Source of the DNA: Acanthochlamys bracteata
Taxonomy: Eukaryota; Streptophyta; Magnoliopsida; Pandanales; Velloziaceae
NCBI GenBank assembly: GCA_019914995.1
Contig: CM034136.1
Coordinates: 3,611,270-3,675,269, forward strand
DNA: 64,000 nt
Direction: 5' to 3'
Below the pieces are notes generated by a model. It saw only the letters and a program-made list of their open reading frames with translations, did not search any database and was not told the origin of the DNA. Numbering within the stretch: position 1 is the first letter of the stretch; each line of letters starts with the position of its first letter. This document shows, piece by piece, positions 34,560 through 46,018 of this stretch. The translations under genes were made by a program, and so were the position numbers.

Positions 34560-35090
34560 AAAAAGAGTATCAAAATTCACCTAGACCGTGGGGCCCAGCG
34601 GCTCTCTGGATTCGAGCGAAATCTAGGGTTCCGCCCAGACAGGGGTTCTCTGCAGCTAGAAGAAGCAGCAAGAACGACAGAGTCCAGAAAAATGGATAAC
34701 GACGCTCCTATCAAACGCCAGCGACCGGAACCGAACTAGCGACTGCAACGGCCCGGCGATCGTGCGCCCTCGCTCCCGAGAAGTAGTTTAGCTAGATTGA
34801 GAGAGCGTAGATGGCGAGAGACGATTATTGCGGCTCAGCGTCCTCGTATCGCCGGCGTAGAGCTCCGACAAGATGTAGGGTTTCCACCGCCGGCCGCGAT
34901 TGACGCGTTTGACCCGCCCGGGCGTCGCCGACGCGGAAGGTAAGGATGCCGGAGGTAGGAGGGAGAAAAGGGTGCCGAAGGGAAGATTGCAAGCATGCGA
35001 GGAGGATCACGCGCGGCCCGAGAAGAATCGGTCGAGCGGCCACGAGAAAGAAAACAAGGAAAATAAAATGAAATAAGAAAAATAATAACC
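34560..35090 (-). promoter_or_regulatory. Orphan GC-rich promoter and 5' leader
   Basis: The block is GC- and CpG-rich in an AT-rich setting. On the minus strand it is pyrimidine-rich with 'tctctcgccatctacgctctc' style words, typical of a plant 5' UTR. It ends in 'cggtctag|gtgaatttt' near 34580, a possible donor. Both strands have short open frames, none with a recognisable domain. No gene body fits on the minus strand before ArgJ, so the leader may belong to a non-coding transcript or a deleted gene. Confidence 0.35.
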
Positions 35091-35264
35091 ATAAACATAA
35101 ACATACATTAGGGCTGTTTTATTACTGTTCTAGCAGGGACTTGTTTTGCTATGACAGCAATATTAAATTATAAAATGCCCAATTCCTCTGCTAGGACGAC
35201 ATCTACATGTCGAGTTCGCTAGGAATGCATTATGATTTTGATAAAATATCAATCCATTATGTCT

Positions 35265-35455
35265 TAGGTAATATTTTGAAATACTTTTCTTACTTCTTTT
35301 CTTTCTAATTTTTTTTATAATTTTTTAATTAAATTTAATAATTTTTTAATTAAAAAATAAACAAATTATATAAAAAAATCTTGTTATTATTTATTTTAAT
35401 TATTTTTAATTTAAAAATACTTCTTTTCAAAAAAACTTTCCAACATTCCCTCATT
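35265..35455. mobile_element. AT-rich Tourist-like MITE (family T), copy
   Basis: It contains 'tttttaattaaaaaataaac', 'ttgttattatttattttaattattttt' and a right end 'caaaaaaactttccaacattccctc', comparable to other copies. The left end is unclear. Confidence 0.4.
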
Positions 35456-36379
35456 CTTGGAGTTTTCTGAATTATGATTTTCAAGTGTCTAATAATCCAT
35501 TTTTTGAAAAGTGTTTAACAATCCATCATGTTACCTATTGTTGTATTTGAGAATTGTTTCCTTAGGAAAGGCTTGTATGCCAAGTAATGCACATCAGAGC
35601 TTTTTGGTTTGGGATCCTGTCTTGAAAATATTTACACCAAATTTCTTTTATTTGCATGTAACGCTTTGCTTTTGGGTGCAAATTTGTTATTTTTAGCATC
35701 CTTCTTGTCTTTCGTCTTTACGGTCTTTTTCTTTTCAACTCTTATTTATTTGACTCACTCAAGTTTGTAAAAATTAAGATTTGAAGTAGAATCGTTTCGT
35801 TTGAATAGAATAAACTTAGAATTTTATAGTAAAATTGTAAAATTTTACATACCAATAAATTCTATAAATAATTATTTTAATACTATTAAAATTTTTTTTA
35901 AAAAATTAGTACATTTAAAAAACTTTTAAAATCTTTTAAATTTTATAAAAAAGCCACTCTATATTTTATAGAAAATTCATCAAAATTATACCTTTTCAGT
36001 AAATATTTTTAAATTTTATAGAAAACTCTCAAAATTTTACAAAAGACTTTCTCAAATTTAGTTAATTACAAAAAAAATTTCAAAAGTAAAAATCGTAAAA
36101 AGATCGAGATTTACCGATTTTAAAATTTAATATGGAATCCGAATGGAATTTTACTTGAAATCAAAATCGTTTTGGTGAAATAAAATCGTAAAATTTAATG
36201 ATTTAAATCAAAATTTTGATAATATTGGACTCACTGATTCATGAATGTCACTCCTTTTACAGTTTTAGGTGTAAGAGTATTGATAATGTGTAATGTGATA
36301 TATTTATTATATCTTATTGTTATAATAAATATTAGATTTTTATTAAAATTCTATTCACAATATGAATTAATTTATTTTA
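35456..36379. other. AT-rich spacer
   Basis: No gene is seen. 35800-36230 has many 'aaattttata/taaaattt' palindromic words and may be a worn MITE or LTR edge. Confidence 0.3.
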
Positions 36380-37545
36380 TTTTATTTTGTGAAGTATAGG
36401 TGAATAAAGAAGCAAATTATTGAAGGAATAAAATAAAAAAGCTAATCATTGAAGGAAATATCAAACGGCAATCCTCATTGATGCATTTGACCAATCAAAT
36501 CTAAATCAAAGATTTAGCATCAAATCTAGAATTAAATATAGCATCAAATCTATATCAAATCTAATCCGAAGATCCTAAAGATATCTTTTGTCTAATTTTA
36601 TGGGAGGAAGTTCTACTATAAAAAGAAGTGAATCGAAGGAGCAACGAAGATGATCGAAGGAACGAAGAGGCAACGGAGAGCCGATGGAAAACCTAGAGAG
36701 AGCCGAACGGGAGATAGAAGGAAGATCAGATTAAAGACGAAAAATTCTTCAGATTTGCTTTCTTCTCTTTTTCTCATGTTTTATTTTTCATACAATATTA
36801 TTGTATGTAATATTAATATGAGTGGCTAAATTCTCTAAACTGGAGTTAGGATGAAATCCTAATAAATTTAATTTATTTCTTGAATATTATGTGATGTATG
36901 GATTGTTGATTTTATGTGAGTTGTTAATTCTTGTTTGAAAGGATGTTTAGATGTTAAATTTGCATGCATAATTAGCATTGAGTTTGATATCTAAATTATT
37001 ATATTAATTGTGTTTGCGAGGACCAATCGGAGAATAATTTATGAATTACATGATTAATAACTGTAGTTAATATTTACTGGACCAAAGTGAATATAACTAC
37101 ATGATTTTTGATTTCGCAGAACCTAATGCATTGTTAGTAATTTCTAAATAAGGAGTTAGAATATCACTAGCTATAGGTGATTTTATACTGGACCAAAGTT
37201 AAAATCATAATTAGAAATCGTATCTAAGAACTGGACCAAAGTGTTAGATACAAGATCTTCACAATCATCATAATCTATTATCATATTTATTTAAAGATTA
37301 AATTAGAGGCATTAGTGGTGGATTCTAAAACTCCAATTATTTGCATACTTGTTTTCTTGATCCGCACGTTACTTTTTGTTCTTAGCCCTCGTACACTTTT
37401 GATTCGCTTTCACAACACAACTTTTGTTACTAAAAATTTGGATTAGAGTTAACAACAATCTCTGTGGAACAAACTCGTTATCTGTTATACGGTAGACGAC
37501 AACCGTGCACTTGCGGGATAAATTAGGATAGAATCACTGAATTTT
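36380..37545 (+). mobile_element. Probable solo LTR or LTR fragment
   Basis: A TATA-like 'actataaaaagaag' (36612-36625) is followed by a purine-rich leader. The far end has 'aacaatctctgtggaac' and 'gacgacaaccgtgcacttg', phrases usual near the 3' end of long plant LTRs. The word 'actggaccaaagt' occurs three times (37076, 37187, 37230). No coding domain, primer-binding site or partner LTR was found. Exact ends and superfamily are not established. Confidence 0.45.
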
Positions 37546-38933
37546 TTTTAGTTGGTTTTATTTACATCAAGTATAGTTAAAGGATATCTCTGCAAACACC
37601 AACATGTCTGTTAATATCCAAGTTTTCTTTTTAAATCGCTTCTATATCCATAACTCTATTTAGTCTGGCAAGAGTTTTTGTACTTTGTTCAAGAGATTCT
37701 TATATGCTGCCATTACTATCTAGAATGTATGTTTAAAGAGTTTTTAAGCTCTGTTGCATGCCTTGTGGAGATTGAATTTATCATTTTACAAAGTTCACTA
37801 GCATTCTTCAATTGATCACGTGAATGAGAATGACCTTCTCTTGATCTGCATAAAAAAACACTAAGTAAACTTGCTGCTATTTTATTTCACTGAGAGTGAA
37901 AAGATTATACATGTAAGAACAAGAAATGAATCCCACAGATGCATCTGTCTATGGCATTTTCTTTTTTCATTTCGAACAAATATTCACAACATTGTTGTAC
38001 TTGTTTGAACCATTTTAAATAAAGTTTAAAATGATTTGTGATGCTTTTATCAAGTTTTGCGCATGGTACGTAAAGTTTCAAATATATGTAGACTTTGATC
38101 TTTCTTGCTAGATTTCTTTATCTTTTGGTCATAATCTTTTGTTTTTAAATAATTCTTATTACTGGATGTTCTTCAGTAATTTACGTTTAAACTTCTAAGG
38201 CATCCTTGAAGATAGAAATGTGAGAAGAAAAGAGAGAAGTTCTTCCGTTAACAAAATATACTATCAAGGCCTAAATTAGAGATTATTGTTCCCTTGGATT
38301 TGTAAGAGGTGTTTTAGCATTTCTTTTAATAATTGACTAAAGATAAAATTGAGGGTTACATTATTTGATGGCTATACCAGTTCAGTATGTATTCTGAAGT
38401 TATGTCTTAGATTTGTATAATATATTATTATAGTTGTATATCGTAGATGTGGATCGAAGAATGTAATTATATTATTATACTTGTGAAAAAGCTCACAATG
38501 ATATATATTATATATTGTACTTGTGTAATCTATCGTATCTATGTAATTAATTTTTTTTTTTTTTGAGAATGATGAAAAAGTATGAAAGTTTCAAAAAGAA
38601 AGTATGAGTCTACTGATGTTGATAAATTGAATAACATAATAACTAGGTTTAGTTTTATCTCATACAAAAAAAAAAAGATTATTCTCGGCAAAAAATTTAT
38701 GAATTACGAAAAAGTTTACCAAAAAAATTTAGATGACTAATTTAACGGTGAATATTAAGTGTAACACACATTATTATAATTGTAAAATATATGTGTGTGT
38801 ACGTGTGTGTGTATATATATATATATATATTGTATAATATAGTTGTATAAAGCGATATATATTATTATTATTAATGCATATTTATTAGCATGTTAATATG
38901 TGACTAAATTGTGTAAAATACTAGTGTTGAGTT
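37546..38933. other. Intergenic DNA with an AT/GT microsatellite
   Basis: No gene is seen. A (GT)n/(AT)n microsatellite lies at 38789-38830. The flanks have repeated 'ttgtataatatattatta' words (38415-38540, 38830-38870). Confidence 0.4.
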
Positions 38934-39232
38934 AGGGCATGTTTCAATCGTCCGAAACTCTAATTTTTTCAGCCAAAATTAGAGTTCCGAAAAGTTCATA
39001 TATTTTATTTGCATAAAAAATTAAGAACTCTAATTTCACACACGGAGCTCTAATTTTAATTTTTTTATTTACACACCACCCAATGTAGTTCTATTTTTTA
39101 AATTTTAAACTTACTTTCAAAAACAATTGAAACACAAAAACTGAACTCTAATTCCAACCTATTTTTCAAAAAGCTCCACTTTCTATTTTTCACTTACGTA
39201 AAACTCAGCTACATATATTTGAAACACACCTT
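38934..39232. mobile_element. MITE with TTTCAATTGC-like ends, copy 3
   Basis: The left end agggcatgtttcaatcgtc and the right end, inverted, aaaggtgtgtttcaaatat resemble the termini of the two MITEs in the exonuclease introns. The interior is different and richer in 'aactctaattt' repeats. Confidence 0.5.
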
Positions 39233-39542
39233 TGAATATACTAAAATGGTTAAATAATACATACCTATTGATTTTTCAAAAATTGAATATGAAAATATTT
39301 TTAAGTTAATAATTTATAAATCGAATCAAACACAATTTTAATTTCTCACTTCTAAGTATAAAAAACACAAAAGAATATAAAAAACCACTTCCAACTCACT
39401 TTCAGTTAAAAAAATGCAAGAATTAAACTTACTTCCAACATTACTATTTCTATTAACTTAATTTTTAATAACTCACTTCAAATATGAAATAACGCACCTT
39501 TAATAATGTGAAATGTTAGTAGTAAAGTGCCACTCTATTAAC

Positions 39543-42500
39543 TCATTACTACGAATATGATATTTACCAACTAAAATACCGACCCAACAAACATCATCGG
39601 TGAATGCTGCAAGTATTGACTGAAAAAGGCAGTTTATAATGTTTTGCACATTACTGACTAAACATAATACTCGTTAGTAAAATGGTTGAACTACGTACTA
39701 GCTATATGTTTCTTTGGTAATCGATTTTAGTTACTGATTGAATAACTTTCTATCAATATACGTTCAGACTAAATCTATAATAGTTGGTAAATTCATTGAC
39801 CATACATATAGTAGTTGATATATTTATCGATTAGGAAAACTATAGATCGTAATTTGTCGCTTATTGGATAGAAAAATATCTATTAGTAAATTTACAGACT
39901 TCAGGGTAATTGCTGTAGTAAAAGTATGCTTATTATCTACTGAGATAAATTACTCGGTAAATTTTATTGACTAACTTATTTTCAAGAAACAATTTAAACT
40001 TAAATCAAGTGGAATCGACTAACTTTTCTTATTTTCTTCTATTCGCTGCACCCAGCTAGGTTTTTCACTCCGCTGCCGATCCTAGGCTTTCTATTGCGCT
40101 GCTGACGGTGATCACTTTGCGTAGCTATCGCACTGCTCCCATGCGAACACCGCACCTCTAACACCATCGATCTGGCCCAATTTCGATAATGTCCTCACAA
40201 TCAAATCTCCTTTCTTTGCTGACGACATTCTGTACAAAATCATTTAATTAATCGTCACCACTGAAATTCGCGGGCGGAAAGCCGTTACCCCTAGCAATCA
40301 GTGAGATTGTCCATCTTGCAAGTGGCTCACATCTAGTCGGTAAGTTGAGATGCCTAGTTTCTGAATCTTTGATCTTACTCCATGCATGTATCAAGTAGAA
40401 TAACATTTATTTGTGACGATGGATAAATGCGATGGATATAGAAAAAAATTAACTTATTGTAATGCATCAACTAAGTTGATTACAAATGTGTTGGTTCGTA
40501 GATGTGGTAAATATTGATGGTATTATTAAGATAGAATAAAACTTTGTGCTAGTATTTCAGATTTATTATGTGTTACTTAAAATATCTCCATCAAATAAAT
40601 ATATTTAATGCTCAATTATAATAAATATATATATGATTGATTTTTGAATTGGTATCAATAAGTTGTCTTCAAAAATCTTTCAAGTTAAGTATGTGAAATA
40701 AAATTTTGTAAATTGAAAAAATTGGTTTGTGGGAAAAAAATTCACGTAAGGAAAAAAAAAGTCAAGTAAGGCTAACATTTAACCGATCTCCATAAAAAGT
40801 TGACTTCTTTTAACCGATTACATATCTTGTTATAGATAATTTACATATATAATAATTAATTAGTTTGCGTATAAATTCAGTTGGGCTAACGCTTAAAAAA
40901 TATCAATTAGAACAAATAAGCGTTGAATATATCTCACTGATAAGCTATTATAAAGTCCATTTTTTCATACATTTTGCTAAATAAACTTTCGAGGGTCAAC
41001 GTGAGATAATTACCCATATCGATACTATTTGAATATCATATACCCTTGATATAGTATATACGTATTTACTTATCAATGGTTTTATAACGTCCCACACTAT
41101 ATGGTACCTTTATAAAAAAATCTTTAATGGAGATGATCAGAATCTCGATACCTATGGAGATGGAGCTCCAATGAGGCATGATGGAGATCATGACGAGGAT
41201 TATAACAAATTATTTGAAATTGTAAACGATATACGTCGAAGTGGTGCAGTGGATTTAGGGATCCATAATCATAAAAGAGCCTGCCTCATTAGCGCTTAAG
41301 TAATGTGGTGAGAATCGACAAATACAGATGATAATGATATATATGATAACTGAAAATATCGAAATGTCATTACATAAGGGTTGCTATCAAAATTATCTTT
41401 TTCTGTAAAACAACTATATGTGAAGGAACTTAATCGTTGGAGTAACAAAGGTTTTTAATATGTTGCTTGATATTTTGAATGATGTTTTATTTAAAATGAT
41501 ATTTACTTTCATCATATTACTATAAGTGTATAAAGATTATCAAAGATTCAAGCTTAGGATGGAAATCTGTTGTTGCAAGTGAGAATGATTGTATTTCAGA
41601 GAGAGTTGGCAAATGGGAAGAAATGTAAAAAAACCAATGCATCATCATGGAAGGTTATGATTGCAATGGTAAAAAGGCTCTTCGAACCTTTCGTCATTTT
41701 TTATTAATACCCAGATTGCAATCTTTTTACGTGTTAAGAAACGTAGTCTTGAATATGAGATGGCATAAAGAGATACGGTAAGTAACGCTGATATGCTGAG
41801 ACACTCTACAGATCCTAGAGCTTGGCAAAAGAGTTTGATGTGAAATCTTTTTAGTTTGCTAATAATGTCTATAGCTTACGTATTGGCTTATTGACCAATG
41901 AATTCAATCCTTTTAAAGAAATGAGCAATGCGTATAACTGCTGGCATATTATTTTCACTACAATTTGCCTTCATAGATATGTATGAAGGAGCAATATTTT
42001 ATAACGACACTTTTGAATCTTGGAAAGAAGGCACCGGATTGAGACATTCATATATATTTACCACTCATCGAATAGTTAAAAGAATGAGAGAAGTGAGTTC
42101 CAATTTAGGATGTCCAACACTATACACGGATTACATTCGACTATGCTATAATTTTGAGAATGGAGCATTAAAGATTATTTGGCATGACCCCATTTGTAAA
42201 ATTCACATATTTTATAGAATTTAGAGATAAATTGATTAACTCTGTCATCACCGGTACAAGTAAAGCAACTATTTATATAGAAAAAGTAAAAAGTTTAATT
42301 GAAAATAAGAAAAAGCCCCACCACACCTACTTTACTGACTAAATCTGTAGCCGGTAAGTTACCAACTACTACGTTAGCAATAACTAGCTACTGAATTAGC
42401 TAGTCGATAAGTTACCGACTCACTGGTTCAGTCATTAAATTACTATACTAGATCGATTGTCCTTACTCATTTAATTGGTAAGTTATTTAACGATTTTTAT

Positions 42501-42553
42501 TAACTAATTGAATACCGACTAGCGCATATTCAATCTGTATGCGGTATTACATA
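39543..42553 (+). mobile_element. Decayed CACTA element with TNP2-type transposase traces
   Basis: Both ends have clusters of short repeats typical of CACTA subterminal regions: 'ttggtaaattcattgac', 'ttaccgact', 'taagttaccgac' (39600-39980 and 42330-42540). The left terminus resembles the CACTAC-type end but is worn (attactacgaatatg). Internally, frame-broken pieces match TNP2: 'PRLQSFYVLRN', 'MRWHKEI' near 41706-41775, 'TDPRAWQ' near 41808, and a SLRIGLLTNEFNPFKEMSNA piece near 41872-41935, where the family has R-L-G-L-x-x-D-G-F-N-P-F. Many stops exclude function. A GC-richer patch at 40040-40330 may be the transposase leader. Confidence 0.7.
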
Positions 42554-42557
42554 CTAA

Positions 42558-42806
42558 GGCCATATTTGGGAGAGCTTTTCTCTCTAACTTTTTATTTCAC
42601 GTTTTTCAATAAAGCTTCTAGAATTTTCTATAGAATTTTTTTTAAAATTTTAATAGTACAAAAAAAATTCTACATCGTGAAATTTTTTTATTAGTTATTT
42701 TTATTATTTTTTAAAATAAAATAAATAGAGCTCGTTTTTTAAAATTTTCTAAAGTATTTTTTCTTTTCGAAAAGCTTCTTTTCAATAAGCACTCCCACAT
42801 CCCCTA
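42558..42806. mobile_element. Tourist-like MITE (family T), reference copy
   Basis: The left end is ggccatatttgggagagc and the right end inverts to ggggatgtgggagtgc. The flanks are TAA at 42555-42557 and TAA at 42807-42809, the 3-bp duplication expected of PIF/Harbinger-type elements. At 249 bp with no coding frame, it is the best-preserved copy for defining the family. It abuts the end of the CACTA relic. Confidence 0.75.
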
Positions 42807-43149
42807 ATTTTTTGTCAATACCAACTTATTTTATCAGTCGGCAAAAGTCCAGCTTGTAGTAGTTGTTATAAATATCACCGTGATACTTCTCTATCATTCA
42901 CAACATACAATTATTAGAACTTAACCTACATGGTCATTCAGTTGTGCCTTTTACCTAAATATTACAAAACTTTACATACTACATACACCTATCAGTTACC
43001 ATGCAGCTACTACAAAACAAAGCAATAGCAGCTCCGAAAATCAAGCAATGTTATAAGCCGCAGAGAAAAAAAATAGCCCAGCCCACCAATAGAAGGAAAA
43101 AAGTGCACTTATTGGCTCAGATTCCTTGATAGATATATAACATTTGTTA

Positions 43150-43360
43150 GTGATTTTAAAATAGAAAATTTTTAAAATAAAAAATATTTTGAAAATTTTT
43201 AGAAAACAAATTATTTTTTTTAGTTTAAAAAAGTAATAATAATAAATTTTATAACATAAATTTTTAAATATTTTTTAAATTTCTTAAATTTTATAAAATA
43301 TTACAAAAATTTATTAAAAATATAAAACTAAAAAAACTGAAAAGTATTCCCAAACGGTTC
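43150..43360. mobile_element. AT-rich Tourist-like MITE (family T), copy
   Basis: It has 'aaatattttgaaaattttta', 'aataataataaattttataac' and a right end 'gaaaagtattcccaaac' that inverts to a GTTTGGGAA start, as in the other copies. Confidence 0.5.
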
Positions 43361-43393
43361 GTTTCTTCTCAGGACCTTCGTCTCTCCAAATAA

Positions 43394-43630
43394 AGACGTA
43401 TTTATCGACACTCCAAATTTATTTTTTTAAAACTCATTTTTTATATAAATTATTTACAAAAATTAAAATAAAATTTTTTTATTAATAAAATTTTTTTAAA
43501 AATTTATTATAAATATTATATTAATATATAATTTTATTTTTGTTAAATATTTTTAATTTTTAATTTAATTTTTTAAATTAATTTTTAAAAAATTTATTTT
43601 ATCTATTTTTTTATCAAAATAAACACGCTC
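43394..43630. mobile_element. Tourist-like MITE (family G)
   Basis: The left end is agacgtatttatc and the right end inverts to gagcgtgtttattttg. Flanks are TAA (43391-43393) and TAA (43631-43633). The 237-bp AT-rich interior resembles, inverted, the elements at 47352-51005 and 62009-62226. Confidence 0.7.
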
Positions 43631-43639
43631 TAAATGCTA

Positions 43640-44645
43640 AAGTTATCCCTACGTACCTTCACTAAATTCCGCCGCGCTTGGACTCTCCTCAGTTGATTTC
43701 CTCCTCAAATCCTTCTTGGATCTGAAGTTCCTTGCTCTCTTCAATTCTTACTTATTTGTAATTGATTTTTTGGTAGAGTTCTTTACAGAGGGAAAGCGAG
43801 AATTTGGTATAAAGAAGGGTTGAAGCCAGGGAGTTGGGTATAGGTGCAAAAACGGGCGAGCCGGGCAGCCCGGCCCGATTTCAATTCTTACGATCCGGTC
43901 CGGTCTATTTATCCGATTTATATTTTAATTTTATATAAAAAATAAAAATTAAAAATTATTTTTAAGATAAAATAAAAAAATAAATATTTTTTATTTTTAA
44001 AATTTATTTTTTAGTAATATAAAAATATTTTTTAATTAAAATTTGATCTGGTCAACGGTAAATTTTGACCAGATCCATAGTCCATATTGACCGGTCAATA
44101 TGAACAGTAACCGAGCGGGCCAACTTAATCGGCCCGTCCTGCCCATTAGATCGGGCCGGACCGGTCCGATCCTATCACTGTTTACCGAGTTGGACAAACT
44201 GATAACCGGACCAATTGACCGGGCCGCGGGCCGGCCCGTTTGGTCCGGCCCATTTTACATCTCTAGAGTTGGGTAACGGCATCGGAGCAACAGTAATTCA
44301 GAACTTCTATATTTGCTTAACTGATTTCTCTATTATGCTATTTTATACAATAATTGTTATACGTAATTTGAGTTTGCTAAATTTTAAACTAAAAGATGAA
44401 ACTCTAGTTTAATTTGATTGGATTAGAAAAAAGAAAGAGCAACTGCGAGAAAGAAAAGGAAGGCAATTGAGGACTTAAGCTAAAGAGCTTTACAGAGATA
44501 TATCAGCATTAGAAAACATAGCAGAGTTAACTACTGACGAGCTATTAGATAAAATTTATGAAACTGAGAGAATTAGCTCTTTGGTTTATGAAATGGTCGC
44601 TAATATTTTAGTTGAAGGCCCATGAACAGCAGTATCCTTTCTATG
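43640..44645 (+). pseudogene. Coding-like locus split by a hAT-like MITE
   Basis: A CT-rich leader-like part (43660-43790) is followed by a frame containing EGKREFGIKKGLKPGSWV, interrupted by the element at 43839-44265. Downstream, a purine-rich part (44415-44626) reads KKRKAIEDLS, then a stop or shift, then ALENIAELTTDELLDKIYET and VYEMVANILVEGP before a stop near 44624. Codon-like composition and charged helix pattern suggest the last exon of a small gene. I do not recognise it, and the internal stop suggests a pseudogene. Confidence 0.4.
43839..44265. mobile_element. hAT-like MITE with perfect 8-bp target duplication
   Basis: The left end is tataggtgcaaaaacgggc and the right end inverts to tagagatgtaaaatgggc. 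Both sides are flanked by GAGTTGGG (43831-43838 and 44266-44273), a perfect 8-bp direct repeat diagnostic of hAT insertion. Subterminal GC-rich 'ggcccgg/ccggcc' clusters surround an AT-rich core. No coding frame, 427 bp. The perfect flank suggests a fairly recent insertion. Confidence 0.88.
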
Positions 44646-45219
44646 TAATTTTTTTTTACACGTTATGTGCGGTGAAATGTACTTATAACCACTCGAGGCA
44701 AAGTACTTCATTTGATAATTGTTACTTGATTTGATAATTGCTATGACTGTAGAAAACCAGCAACTAACTCTCAGGACCTTTGGGTGGATTGTAGAAAACA
44801 TTTTAGTAAGATTTTTAAAAAGATTATTTTTTTTGTTTAAAATTATAATAAATTTATATTTTCTTTATTAAATATAATTTATTCATAGTTCTTTAAATTT
44901 CAAAAATAATTTATTTTTGAAAATAGTAGAGGCGTACTTTTGAAATAAGGTAAACACATTCCTGATATTTATTTAGAATGTATTTTAATTGCACGAAATT
45001 TAATTACTTATGAAAATTTAAATTTATTTTCTGTAATCCAGTTTTTTTCATGAACTCATAGAATTATCTATAATTCAATTTTTATTAGCTAGTTATACCG
45101 AATTTAGTTTTGCTAAATTTATTTTCTGTCAATTAAAACCCACCTTTAGTTCCTATATATATAATGTCAAGCTTAGCTATGTATGGGAAGATGAGCTGAC
45201 TTATAAGTTATAGCTATTA
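44646..45219. other. AT-rich spacer
   Basis: No gene or named repeat is seen. Confidence 0.35.
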
Positions 45220-45425
45220 TGGAAATGTTTAAAAATGTTACGAAATAAATTTTTTTAATTAAAAATAATTTATAAATTTTATAAAAAAAGTTTTATTTTT
45301 TATTTTAAAAAATAATAATATAAGAATTTTGTGACATAATTTTTTTATATATTTTAACTTAAATATTTTTTATAAAATACTAAAAAAAATTTTAAAATAT
45401 TTTTCAAAATGTGGAATAAACATTT
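45220..45425. mobile_element. AT-rich Tourist-like MITE (family T), copy
   Basis: The order of blocks ('ggaaatgtttaaaaatgtt', 'ttttattttttattttaaaaaataataat', 'cataatttttttatatatttt') and the right end 'caaaatgtggaataaacattt' fit the family. Confidence 0.45.
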
Positions 45426-45482
45426 GTGTAAATGCACTGCGAAACCGTGCCTTAAGCCAGCCGCCAAGGACACCGAGGTTAT

Positions 45483-46018
45483 GTCTGGATCCGCAAATAA
45501 AAAATAAGGGTAAAAAAACGAATAAAAATAATAATAAAAAGATAGATAAAAAAAAAAATAGTTATTTTTATGATTTTTGAAAATATGGTAAGAATAACAA
45601 AATAATTATGTTTGAATAGATGGATAATAAATAAATAATAAAAGTGAATTTTTCATAAAAAATTCAAATATTTTTTTTATTTATATTGATATTATTTTAT
45701 TAATATAATTTTAACTAATTTATTAATATAATTTTAATTAAACTTTATTAATATAATTTTTAGATCAATTTTTGTATATTAATCTAAAAATATAGCAATT
45801 ATTAAATCTAAAAAATAATCATATTATTTTCTCTACTAATTAAAATTAATTTAAATTAAATTAATATAAAAATATTAAATTATTATAATAAAAATAATAT
45901 GTCTTAATTTAAAAATATTAAATAAAAATAAATAGTAAATAGAAAATAAATATTAACTTATATAAGAAATATTAAAAAAAATTAAATTTATTTTCTATTT
46001 TGTCATCATGTATATTTA
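45483..46018. mobile_element. 536-bp AT-rich element, twin A
   Basis: The left end 'tctggatccgcaaataaa' and the interior 'aatagttatttttatgattt ... gaataacaaaataattatgtttgaatag' match the element at 61317-61848 in order and spacing. The right end inverts to 'aaatatacatgatgac', similar to its left end. No coding frame. Confidence 0.5.

Noticed and set aside
38789-38830. GT/AT run as a CRISPR-like or regulatory array
   Set aside because: It is a plain dinucleotide microsatellite without spacers.
41928-42224. A 98-codon frame as an independent gene
   Set aside because: Lies within the CACTA transposase remnant and continues TNP2-like text in a neighbouring frame.
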